Source: Alviniconcha marisindica (taxonomy: Eukaryota > Mollusca > Gastropoda > Provannidae). From it: a stretch of DNA of 64,000 bases. Below the pieces are notes generated by a model. It searched no databases, had not been told where the DNA came from, and worked only from the letters and a program-made list of their open reading frames with translations. Of the stretch, positions 24,895-33,577 are shown one piece after another. The position numbers and the translations under genes were made by a program. The DNA lies in NCBI GenBank assembly GCA_018857735.1, contig JABMCL010001551.1, forward strand, positions 424,501 through 488,500, read 5' to 3'. Numbering within the stretch: the stretch's first letter is position 1; the number at the start of each line of letters is the position of its first letter.

Positions 24895-26134
24895 ATTTGT
24901 GCAAAAATACAGAACCGAAATGGAGTACCAAAACTTGGGAGTGGTTTTCTGTGTATAGAGTATCATCACATTATGTGAGCAACAGGTGTGCTCCATGCAA
25001 ATTTATACACAATGTCAAAAATTATGCAAATTCTAATTCTAAACAGAACTAAATCATCCATTCTTACTCTTAGAAGGGAGACTTCAGCTTCAACATATGT
25101 CAAGCACAACTTGTACTGAAGTAGACAAGTTGCTCTTCCCAAGTAGCTCTATAAAGTATAACGATGATGATGAAGTGATGCTTAATGTCCTCAGATGTCA
25201 GTTGACATATTAGGGACAAGTTGTGACCAATGCCGAAGCACGGTTCAATAATTCTTTACCGTTTACGTCCACGGAAACAAGAAGGCTCGTTAGGACGGAC
25301 AGCCCAGGACGGCGACCTCAACTCTCACACAGCTCCTGAACTATGTGTAGCTCTATAATGATGATGAAGTGACGCTTTATGTCCTCAGATGTCAGTTGAC
25401 ATATTAGGGACAAGTTGTGACCAATGCCGAAGCACGGTGCAATAAATCTTTACGTCCACGGAAACCAGAAGGCTCGTTAGGACGGACAGTCCAGGACGTC
25501 CACCTTGAATCTCACACAGTTCCTGAACCATGAGTAGCTCTATAGATACAAAACCAGCCTATCAGTGTATCACATGTTAATTCACTCAGCTGGTGTTATT
25601 TACAGCTGAGGGAATGTCAGCAAAAAAGGATTCCATTAAAAAAAGTATTTTTGAAGTACCCTACCACTACCAGTACCACAAATGTACCACTACCAGTAAT
25701 TACACAGAATGCTATTTTCGTTTTGGCACAGGTATGGACCCTCCCACTTGCATAATGATCAGGCTGCAGTACTGGATTTGGTAAATTATACCCCAAACGG
25801 TCTATTTTAATCTTCGATTATTCTTGTCTGAGTCAGTCTGGTGAAATCCTTTCCAACCCTTCAATTATTACTATTAGTAACAATTATTGAACTATCTCTC
25901 ACGCAAACGTATCTCAAAATAAGTTGAGCATGTCAAATAAAGATTCAAGGTTACCTGGGGCAAGTCTCCGCGGCAAATTGGGCAGTACATTTGATCGCAC
26001 AAGACCCGCATACGTGTAGAACACCTGTAACATATCGGATGGTCGCATGGCCCGATCGCGTAGATCTCAGACTGTTCATGACAAACAGGACACAACGAAT
26101 CCCCAACACTTTCTGTTCTAGCAATTCTCGACAT
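13371..26134 (-). CDS. ZNF598: E3 ubiquitin-protein ligase ZNF598 (six coding exons)
   Basis: The joined exons (26134-25955, 24558-24316, 21804-21593, 18504-18275, 17171-17099, 15228-13371) encode 931 residues; human ZNF598 is about 900. An N-terminal RING has Cys15, Cys18, Cys30, His32, Cys35, Cys38, Cys51 and Cys54. Residues about 61-300 carry the conserved zinc-finger array, including HPLCRFCDERYMDNDELLRH and HFLCEEDQCG. Five FP(S/T/V/I)L motifs follow at about 347, 373, 468, 535 and 717. PPPGF (730-734), PPPGL (743-747) and TPPGL (757-761) match GYF-domain ligands. A conserved helical region is at about 797-877 and a final C2H2-type finger uses Cys893, Cys896, His908 and His912. ZNF598 senses collided ribosomes in the cytosol, ubiquitinates 40S proteins and binds GIGYF2-4EHP. 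All splice phases agree. Confidence 0.96.
15229..17098 (-). other. ZNF598 intron 5, with a tandem repeat and poly-G run
   Basis: The intron contains a degenerate tandem repeat at about 15715-15955 (GACCAGCTCAGCTGACAA, unit about 36 bp, six to seven copies). It also has a small repeat with the phrase GGAACTGCACAG at about 16070-16165 and a poly-G run at 16472-16496. No additional exon is seen. Confidence 0.7.
17099..17171 (-). CDS. ZNF598: ZNF598 coding exon 5 (short)
   Basis: A 73-base exon encoding SGISSEDYEDLNPSGRNHRG and a short arginine-rich end. It is supported by acceptor GGCAG|GTGG, donor AGAAG|GTGAGC, exact phase fit on both sides, and similarity to the EDYEE stretch at the same place in vertebrate ZNF598. 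Confidence 0.9.
17777..18212 (+). mobile_element. Family D tRNA-type SINE in ZNF598 intron 4
   Basis: The head reads GGGGATAGCTCAGTGGTTAG with a weakened B box near 17815-17835. The body matches family D through AAGAGCAGGAGGTAGGTTAC and ends in the conserved CTGCTCAAGAGCAGAGAATA at about 18181-18200. It is antisense to the host gene. Confidence 0.85.
18275..18504 (-). CDS. ZNF598: ZNF598 coding exon 4
   Basis: Encodes about residues 212-289, with HFRREHFLCEEDQC, THAFNSEIDLKAH and the basic APRRRGRD. The acceptor is TTACAG|CAAA and the donor GCAA|GTAAGG. Confidence 0.95.
19735..20531 (+). repeat. Dispersed repeat R1, copy 1
   Basis: The block matches 22768-23546 over nearly its whole length, for example ACAACAGGCTAGACCTCATC and GTACAAGTGAGGG. 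It lies inside the inverted-repeat structure. Confidence 0.8.
20735..20870. repeat. Short tandem repeat, about 36-40-bp unit
   Basis: TCTTTCTTTCTTTGCCACAG followed by GCATTCGTGG or GCATTTGCGT recurs three to four times. Confidence 0.7.
21030..21270 (-). pseudogene. Broken THAP-domain fragment 1
   Basis: Read on the minus strand, about 21262-21105 encodes ANCNNSQATQNITMNEFSWN and then AVRQKWVKFVQFKRADF. A frame change near 21105 leads to EHFAEGDFVNFMAEYQMGF. The order (Cys region, central Trp, CxxH-like end with EHF) is that of a THAP zinc finger, a DNA-binding domain of P-element-like transposases and their host derivatives. It is broken by a stop (TTTGTGTAG) and a frameshift. Confidence 0.65.
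21593..21804 (-). CDS. ZNF598: ZNF598 coding exon 3
   Basis: Encodes residues 142-212, from IFPFERKFYNRKDLATHRR to CDANNSNEYF. The acceptor is GTGCAG|ATAT and the donor TTTTAA|GTAAGA. The exon lies between the two THAP fragments, which are unrelated intronic insertions. Confidence 0.95.
22519..22735 (+). pseudogene. Broken THAP-domain fragment 2
   Basis: The frame opens MPSECAAVGCSEKLTKEFSL. After a one-base shift near 22590 it reads KNEARKRQWQVAMNRWDLAK, then an in-frame TAA at about 22660, then HHDVLCSKHFEKNASQ. This is the THAP C2CH pattern (Cys-x4-Cys, Trp, Cys-x2-His). Its C-terminal side is replaced from about 22768 by repeat R1. It is a dead transposon fragment, not a host exon. Confidence 0.75.
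22768..23546 (+). repeat. Dispersed repeat R1, copy 2
   Basis: Second copy of the block at 19735-20531, starting GTCTTTTTCGTTGTG and ending TGTGCTCTTATG. It lacks the inverted-repeat arms seen around copy 1. Confidence 0.8.
23547..23615. mobile_element. Retroelement end fragment
   Basis: The phrase TCAAGTCAAGTCAAGAAATT is followed by TTATTCCTTCAAAGG. A related phrase lies at about 30752-30800 (GTCAAGTCAAGTCAA, then CATCCCTCACAGGG). This looks like the 3' end of a dispersed non-LTR element; the class is inferred. Confidence 0.4.
24316..24558 (-). CDS. ZNF598: ZNF598 coding exon 2
   Basis: Encodes residues 61-141. It includes the finger HRCRTCDAGPLFRSFDALKS and the start of LFPCDLCVNHLK. The acceptor is TTTCAG|ATTG and the donor AAG|GTACAT, both phase 0. 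Confidence 0.95.
24833..24891. repeat. (TA)n microsatellite
   Basis: A pure TA run of about 58 bp in ZNF598 intron 1. Confidence 0.97.
25154..25533 (-). mobile_element. Two family B copies in series
   Basis: B copies lie at about 25154-25346 and 25358-25533. The 11-bp sequence GTAGCTCTATA occurs before, between and after them (25143-25153, 25347-25357, 25534-25544). The first copy has a small insertion (ACCGTTTACG) near 25258. Confidence 0.85.
25955..26134 (-). CDS. ZNF598: ZNF598 coding exon 1 (RING domain)
   Basis: Encodes residues 1-60, with the whole RING from CPVC to CPICRGDLPQ. It starts at the first ATG of the frame. The donor is CAG|GTAACC, phase 0. Confidence 0.95.
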
Positions 26135-26544
26135 ACTGATCAGTTGTTTAATAGTGTTTTCGAGTTAAAAACTTGGGTGGTGACTTAACAGACTCGTAGT
26201 TGGGCTTATTTCTCGACTGTAAATAGTTCCCGTTCACACTCAAACCTTCGGTCTCACTCCAGCACGATATAACTAGTCCCAAAAAGTGTTTCCGGTAAAT
26301 GGTGCAAGAGTCGACGTCACATGGCTATTTTTATTTTACCGCTATTTTTATCGCTAATGTTTCCAGAACTTGATGCCGATTTTAAACAGACTTTAAGGAT
26401 AACGTTTAAAGTATGTTTAAGAACACAATCTCGCATATAAAAAGAGAAAATGAAAACAAAATCAATGCCCGAAGTGCATAATGTCACGTGGAAGATTTAT
26501 CTTAAAAACTAATTATGTCCAATTTAAACAAATATTGCCCAAAC

Positions 26545-26668
<124 letters not shown>

Positions 26669-27194
26669 GCTGAAGTGTAATAATTAATCGCTGTGGTAAT
26701 CTAATAGTCATAATTTGTATGCAGTTACCATTCCGATTTGTTTCTGTAAAATCTAAAACTATGTTGACTGCCAAACAGTGTTCAACCTCAAGTCCACACT
26801 CCGAGCACCACTTTCCGGCTTGGAGTTTGCCTGAAGTCAACACAAATGATTAAGAATGGGCTTTTTTTTATAGCATATAATAAAAATGAAACAACAATTG
26901 GCAATGTTTTTACAGCACAATTAAGAGGCGTAGTCCTTTCTCATTTTCTCCCCTCCATTTTCACGTGAAAAAGAATGGTTAATCTGTTTGTGGTGTTGCT
27001 TCAAAAAAGGCATTTTTGTGGAAAATATGTATACTGTATTATTGTGTTCTCTTGAAAAGTATTCATACTTAACCTATGATGACTTTTTTTTTAAATGATG
27101 TGATCTGTGTAGCATTATCATAATTTGTGATTATCAAGATCAGCAGAGTTGATGGCACAGGGCAAGACTGTTCACTCTCAAAAGTATGATCAAG

Positions 27195-27492
27195 TGAGGT
27201 CACCAAACTGGAAGGGTTACCATTAGATGCTAGGCTTTGTGCCTGCCCTGAGATTTGTCCAGAGTTAATTCTGTGCAGACTCTACAAAAGTACTTTAGAT
27301 GAGACTATAAACCTTGGTTCCCCATGGGTAAACACATGCAAAAAGATCACATACATACGTTAAAGATCCTGTAGTTCTAATCAGAGTTTGGTGGATTATG
27401 GAAACACCAAAATAACCCAGCATGCACTAAAAATGTCAGTATCTTCAGAGCATTGAAGTTCAGCTCAGGCTACTAATATAGAAGAAGAAGAA
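27195..27492. mobile_element. SINE-like fragment (family E)
   Basis: Phrases such as GACTATAAACCTTGGTTCCC, GTTAAAGATCCTGTAG and CCCAGCATGCAC, with a (GAA)n tail at 27481-27492, look like the body and tail of a tRNA-derived SINE. There is no second copy in the window, so this rests on general appearance. Confidence 0.35.
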
Positions 27493-28078
27493 GAATGAAG
27501 TTTGTTCTTTCATATGAAATGCTGTTTTACTAAATCATAAAACTAATATTCTAAGACTAAATAAGTAATATTTACAAATAAAGTCACACCCAAACAGCCA
27601 TGCATGTAATAATGTAGCAACAACAACAACACCCCCCTCCCACATTGCATACTTTGATTATGTTTGTGTCTGTGATTGGAATTTTTCAACTTGAAAGTGT
27701 CATTGTGATGAACCATGGCAGCAGCTTTGTGAAATGTAATGTGGATCAGATTGGATTGGACACATAGTTTTTATGTCAAATGTAAGTTATATACATGGGG
27801 ACCTTTGATTTATTACTTATCATTAATGACGGCCGTCCCATACGAGTAAGTTTCTGTATAATTCCACACAGTCTCCAAAGAATGCAGCTTCCAGTGGAGG
27901 CGAACATGTTTACGTTCCACTCTTCTCTTCATATTTGATCCCTCATCGCCATCCACGTGTATTTATCGTTAATACTCACAAGAACCTCTACGGTGCTCGC
28001 ATTAGCATTGGTTGTTTATATTTGGGCAATAAGACGAACTCGTCATGTATGCGCATACTCAATGACTGTTGCTGCAAC

Positions 28079-28195
28079 ATGTCGACTGCACCAGGAGCAA
28101 TCGGTGGGGCTTACGGTGCTGGCAAGGCCGGGGCACCATTTGACCCCCTGACTTATATTAAAAAGCCACAAGTAATACTTAGGCTAGTTAGTCTG
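28079..28195 (+). CDS. Synaptogyrin coding exon 1
   Basis: Encodes residues 1-39. The start codon follows GCAAC. The donor is CTG|GTGAGT, phase 0. Confidence 0.93.
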
Positions 28196-31100
28196 GTGAG
28201 TAAAGTTTTCTTTCTTATCCGTTTTCCTCGTCAAACTGCCTGCTCAACAGGTCTGAAAGGACGGCTCTTTGGCCATTGGCGACCGACAAAGTCGAGGATC
28301 AATACCACGCTAATGTCCTTTCTCTGCTTTATTGTGGACGTAGTGGGCGTCTTTGATTTGTTTTTGGAAATCTCATTTAACAAAGATATAATTTTGTAGT
28401 GACTGTAACGAAGAATACATTGGTTTCGTTTTTTGTTTGTCGTCACGTGATGATACTGACACTGTGCTTTCGTTATTTCTGCGCCATGAAGCCGTGACAA
28501 AATCACATGACAACAGCAGAGTGTGTTTTGTTTCCTTTAAAGGACGCACACACAAACCACACTGTGTGTTATTTAAATGTTTCAGTACACACATTAAGTA
28601 TGACGTAATAGTAGGTGACGGTCATTTTATTGTTTTTTTGAGTTACACTTACAGGATTAGGAGCCATAGTCATACCATGATATTTTCCAAGTATTGTATC
28701 AGCGTATGACTGTGTATCAGTGTATATCTACATGTATGTATTATAATTTCTGTTTAATTGTATGATCTAGCTTCAGTGTAAGTATATTTGAAAGATGGAG
28801 GACCCATACTAATTGTGTGCACTTTCAGTTTCATTTTTTGGAATGACAACGTTTTAACAAATATTTGTTAATATTGATAATAATATTAATAGATTGTATT
28901 TTTATCCCCCACCCCACTCCCGTCCAAAGTACATGTTTGATTGTGCAGTAAACAAGCAGCCAAACTCCACAACTGACTTAAGTCAGTATCCCCCCACCCC
29001 CTCCCCGCCCCTTCCCCCACTCCCATTCAAGCCCTACAAACTAAAGCAATTCATTTACTCTTGGCATACTTTATTTATAATTATATGACTGCTTGTTAAG
29101 TGCCTCATCTCGAAATGAGCCCTAAGTGCTTCACAGTGGCAGCTGTGTACAGCCAAACATGATGCTAAATGCATCAGCACCTACTTTTTAAGAACAACCC
29201 TGCACTCATGTTGAAATTTTGCCCCTTGCAGTTGCACCTACTGCAGAATTCTGTACAAGCCTGATGGATAAGAGCACTATTTCGGTATCCTTGAGCTTAG
29301 GATCCTCCATTGTAACCAACATTGCTCACCAGTGCCTGGTTAGATCTCAGACTTTTGCTAGTACTCGCAGATTCCTGGCTTCCTTACCTTCTTGAGTAGG
29401 CAGTCTGTCGTTGACTGACTCAGAGCTAGTGGAAGGAATTGGTTTAGAACTGTCATCACAATTATGAGGAGAAAAAAGTTAAAAATTTCTGTGTTGTTGT
29501 TTGTGATATTATGCCGAGCTGCAAAATGTGTCAGTCCCACAGGCAAATGAACAGCAGGAAACTAACTAGTAATGCAGCTGGAAACTGACATAGAGTGATA
29601 GACAGTGAAGTACCATTGACCTCGCTCAGTGTCACCCACCCTGACCTGGCAGCTGTTGAAGTTGATATCTTCTAACAACTGATTTCACACCCCTACATCA
29701 GAGTGAGAGAGAGAATGCTGAAAGCCTTTAATTAAAACACATTCTGTCATACAGATCTGGATTTTTTTGTATAGTAAACACATAAGATTTAAACAGTTTC
29801 ATAACAGGGTTTATTTTGTATAAAAAAGAGAGCAGTTTTTCTATGTATTTGTGACCCCTGACTATTTTCTCTGCACTGAGAGACCCACTGTGCTCTAGTC
29901 ATATGTAACTCTCAGTGAGTGACTAGCTTTTCATAACGTGATTTTAAAATCTATTCACTTAAGTGGTGTAATTATCAGTAGCATTGTTTGGTTGTTACAT
30001 GGCTGGTGCTGCATTATGGTTTGCTAAGAGTAAGGCCCCCCCCCCCCCCACCCCCACCTGCTCCCAGATTCCAGTCTCATTAAAGAACATTACTGCATTT
30101 GCATTTTCTGTTGTATTAGTAATAATTATATCAGTTTTGCTGATTTCACTAGTTAGAACCTTTTTCTTTTGTCAACAGCTGTTTTCGATTGTGGTGTTTG
30201 GCTGTATATCCTCTGGGGCATGGTATGGACCCCGATGTCAGATGAATAATGACACAAACGCCTGTGGTTATGGGACAGGCGTAGGGGTGTTAGCATTCCT
30301 GCTCTGCATAGGCTTCCTTATCGTGGATGCCTTCTTCGACAACCTCAGCAGCGTTCAGCACAGAAAGTATGCTGTCTTGGCAGACCTGGCCATCTCTGGT
30401 GAGCTTGCCTTGTGGCGCTATTCTTGTTTGGTTGGACAATATATAATGTGACTTTCATTTTGAGGATTTTCCCCCCAAGTTACTAGTATCATTGTTTGAA
30501 GAGTTCCCTCCCTTGAATCACATTTCATTTCTCCTAAAGCCCGTTCTTAACTGGGCGAATGTTTGTTCGCCAAACATGCTTTGGACAGTTCGACGAACTA
30601 TGATTCGTTTCTTAATTGAACTTTTAGTTCGCCGAACATGGTTCAGACAGTCCAAACTTTACTTCGTTCTCAATTGGCTTGTAATGAGATGCAAGCTTCG
30701 GCCCGAACTTGCGGCAGACACGCAGCAGACAGCATGATCAAAAATGTAGGCTAAAGTCAAGTCAAGTCAATATACTTTCATCATCCCTCACAGGGTAATT
30801 CAACTAACTACTATCTCATTTTGGGTCTCCGAGACAAGGCTGCACCTCCCACAAGCCAATAAATAAAGAAATTCCCTCCAAAGCGTGTGAAGAACCTAGT
30901 GACACTGTCATCCATTTTTTTCTCTTTTTTTCTTCATCCACAGGAGAGCTCTGCTCTCAGCCAATTAGAGGCAATGATCGTCGAATAGGACGAATGTTCC
31001 CAGAACATGTTGAGCAAAGCTTTTTGGACCCTGAATATAGCTTCGACGAATACTTCCAGCTAGGTTCGCGAAGAAAGGTTGGCCCAATTAAGAACCAACT

Positions 31101-33577
31101 AGCTTCGCCGAATACTTCCAACTAGGTTCGTGAAGAAACATTCGCCCAATTAAGAATGGGCTTAAGGCACATCTTCTGCGTTCATTTTGATCCACAAAAA
31201 TGGTTAAAAAGATTATGGTGACTACAGGGGCAGTTCATCTGCACCTGTTTTCAGCACAGTGATACACAAGGATGCTGGTAAAGGTTTAGTTTTTGTGCCA
31301 GAAAATTATCAATGTCATTTTTTTCTGCCTGAACACCAAAACATGCCACTTGTGGTTGTACTAACTCAGTAGTTGGCTTTACAACTAGTTCAGATTCTTC
31401 TTCTTTTTCATCTTCTTCTTCTTTTTTTCATAACGAGGGGGGGGGGGGGGGGGGGTTATGTTCAGTTTAACTTGTTTTTCCTCGTGTCCAAAATGGCTGT
31501 GGTAACATATTTTTCTTAGGTTTGCATGCACTGTCACATCATATGTTGCCCTGCAAAGGCTCATGCAGATTAGTGCATGAATCTGGAGTTACTAAGCATT
31601 ATGTAATTTTCTCTGATTTCCACCTGGGAGCCCCAGGTCTAGCAACAGATTTCACAGTGGTAGCTCTATGCTGACAAAGGCTTGCTCACTGTTTGCTTCA
31701 TACAGCCCTGTGGTCTATCATGTTTTGTTGAATGTTGCTGACTGACATTACATCAAAGCCTGATTATGGATCATTATAAGCTTGTGGCTGGGTCAGGGTG
31801 TTCACACGCATCTCATGTAAAACATAAGACTGTGCAAACCTGTCACAGTTTGCTTGCCCTCCGTCAGACATGTACACAATCTTGGGATGCAAATATTTGT
31901 ACCTGAATTATATTTGCTGAACAGTTTTAGCATACTAAAATACAAAACAAACAAAAACAAAACGAAAAAACTGTGAAAAAAATAAACAGCAGTCTTGGCT
32001 AGATAACTTGTATTAACTTGTCTGTATCAGTATCGCTGTGCCCAAAATATTGTATGCCCTTCAGCTTCAAATAAGATAACCAGTTTGGTGATACTGCTTC
32101 AGTGTAACAGCTTAATGTGACATGCTGGTCAAACAATGTCTGATATGTTACTGAGAAGTGACATTACTTAAAATGCATGCAATGATTTACAATCCTATAA
32201 ATTACAAATCATAGTAAACATAGTTTTTTACATGACAAAGGTCAAAACACACAAATATAATGATGATCACTGTTGCAATACTTATTAGGCAAAATATGTT
32301 TTCCTGATGGATTTGTTGTATCTTGGCTGTTCAACTTCAAGGACACCAGTGCCTTAATTTTATTTTCAATTTCAAAGCAAAGAGAGAGGTTTAATGTATT
32401 GGGGTGGGGTCTTAAAGAAAAAGGTCTTAGGGGTTCATGTTACAAGGGCATATAAAAGAAAAGGTTGTTGTTGTTGTTTTTAAGTTGGGGGGGGGGGGGA
32501 GGGGGTTCTTAAACAAATTATGGCAGTCTTTGGTGAGGGGTTCATTAAGAAGGGCATATAATTTGAAAAGTTTTTAAGATGGGTTAGTTAGTTGTTGGTT
32601 TTTAATGCCCAGTTAACCTTGTAGGTCATATCAGCGCAAAATTGTAAGATGGAAGAGAGGTGGGTAGGTCTGAAAAGGAAGGATGGTTTTGGAGAGATGG
32701 ATTCATTTACAGGGGCATGTATGTGAGGAGATGATCCATTGTGATGGTTGTGTTTCATTACAAGTTTTGCTGCAGTGTGATCGCTGTTTTTGTTTTTGCA
32801 CCAGGCTTGTGGACATTCTTGTGGTTTGTGGGCTTCTGCTACTTGACGGATGCCTGGAGAAAAACAGATGTCAATGACACCACCTATGTTCATCCTCATG
32901 GCAAAGGCAAGGACAACATCCAGGCATCCATCGCCTTCTCCTTCTTCTCCATTTTATCATGGGTAATATTATGTCATGTGTTTGTGTGAGTGTGTGTATG
33001 TGTGCAGCTGGGGTCACTTGTGTACCTAGATAAATCAATCTTCTGCAATCATAAAACTGGTGCATTTGTGTTCCGCCAGTTTTGAGCCGTTGGTCTTATG
33101 TTTCTGCAATAACCAAGTGGATGTTTGAGAGCAGTAACCAAGTCAGTCATATGTGTGTGTGCATGTGTGTGTGTGTTTTTGTATGCGCATGTGCTTCACT
33201 ACCTCTGTATGAAAAATATGAGCTGTCGTCTGCATAAGAACCATTTGTGTGCATGGAATACATGTGTGTGTTTCACCTCTGTATAGATTGACTGATCACT
33301 ATCAAGGAGCCAAACAGCCAAACATGTGCTCGAGGGCAGTAACCAAGTGCGTAAATGGGCATGTATTTTTCTTGTGTTTCAGGGAGGCCTGACCTTTCTG
33401 GCCGTGCAGCGCTACCGCCTGGGGGCACAGGAAGCCTTCAACACTGGTTACGACCAGGACCCCAATGCTTCCTCCCCCTACTCCTCCTTCCCTGGCAGTG
33501 ACAGTGGCGACCCCTACCAGCAGCCACCCTTCAGCCAGCAGAAAGAGGCGCCCGACTATCAGCCCCCCACTTACTGA
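28079..33577 (+). CDS. Synaptogyrin (four coding exons)
   Basis: Joining 28079-28195, 30179-30398, 32805-32962 and 33383-33577 gives 229 residues, the usual family length (about 225-235). The N terminus AYGAGKAGAPFDPLTYIKKP is the family signature. Four membrane segments lie at about 31-53 (LLFSIVVFG), 72-92 (VGVLAFLLCIGF), 108-128 (WTFLWFVGFCYL) and 153-174 (AFSFFSILSWGG). The two luminal cysteines, Cys59 and Cys68, sit in the first loop. The cytoplasmic tail is Pro, Gln and Tyr rich and ends QPPTY. Synaptogyrins are MARVEL-type tetraspan proteins of synaptic and other vesicles. Which vertebrate paralogue it best matches cannot be told; invertebrates usually have one gene. Confidence 0.96.
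29868..30012 (-). mobile_element. Family D SINE fragment in synaptogyrin intron 1
   Basis: AAGTGGTGTAATTATCAG followed by TTGGTTGTTACATGGCTGG matches family D copies at about 9945 and 56710. The head half is missing. It ends about 165 bp before exon 2. Confidence 0.65.
30179..30398 (+). CDS. Synaptogyrin coding exon 2
   Basis: Encodes residues 40-112 plus one base: most of membrane segment 1, the luminal loop and segment 2. The acceptor is TCAACAG|CTGT and the donor TCTG|GTGAGC, phase 1. Confidence 0.95.
30538..31162. mobile_element. Inverted-repeat (MITE-like) element in synaptogyrin intron 2
   Basis: The left end AGCCCGTTCTTAACTGGGCG and the right end, reverse complemented, AGCCCATTCTTAATTGGGCG match with few changes. 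TAA flanks both ends (30535-30537, 31163-31165). A 625-bp element with a TAA target duplication suggests a PIF/Harbinger (ISL2EU-like) non-autonomous element. Several internal GTTCGCCGAACATG-like words repeat. A short retroelement-end fragment is nested from about 30752. Confidence 0.75.
31163..32804 (+). other. Rest of synaptogyrin intron 2
   Basis: Contains poly-G runs at about 31437-31455 and 32487-32500. No exon is seen. Confidence 0.5.
32805..32962 (+). CDS. Synaptogyrin coding exon 3
   Basis: Encodes residues 113-165: membrane segment 3, the second luminal loop and the start of segment 4. The acceptor is GCACCAG|GCTT and the donor TGG|GTAATA, phase 0. Confidence 0.95.
33383..33577 (+). 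CDS. Synaptogyrin coding exon 4 (last)
   Basis: Encodes residues 166-229 and the stop: the end of segment 4 (GGLTFLAVQRYRLGA) and the cytoplasmic tail. The acceptor is GTTTCAG|GGAG. Confidence 0.95.
   Translation, partial: GGLTFLAVQRYRLGAQEAFNTGYDQDPNASSPYSSFPGSDSGDPYQQPPFSQQKEAPDYQPPTY

Noticed and set aside
27935..28399. 154-codon frame that would extend synaptogyrin upstream and read into intron 1
   Set aside because: The family N terminus begins at the ATG at 28079, and the GTGAGT donor after 28195 fits exon 2 exactly. The upstream extension has no family similarity.
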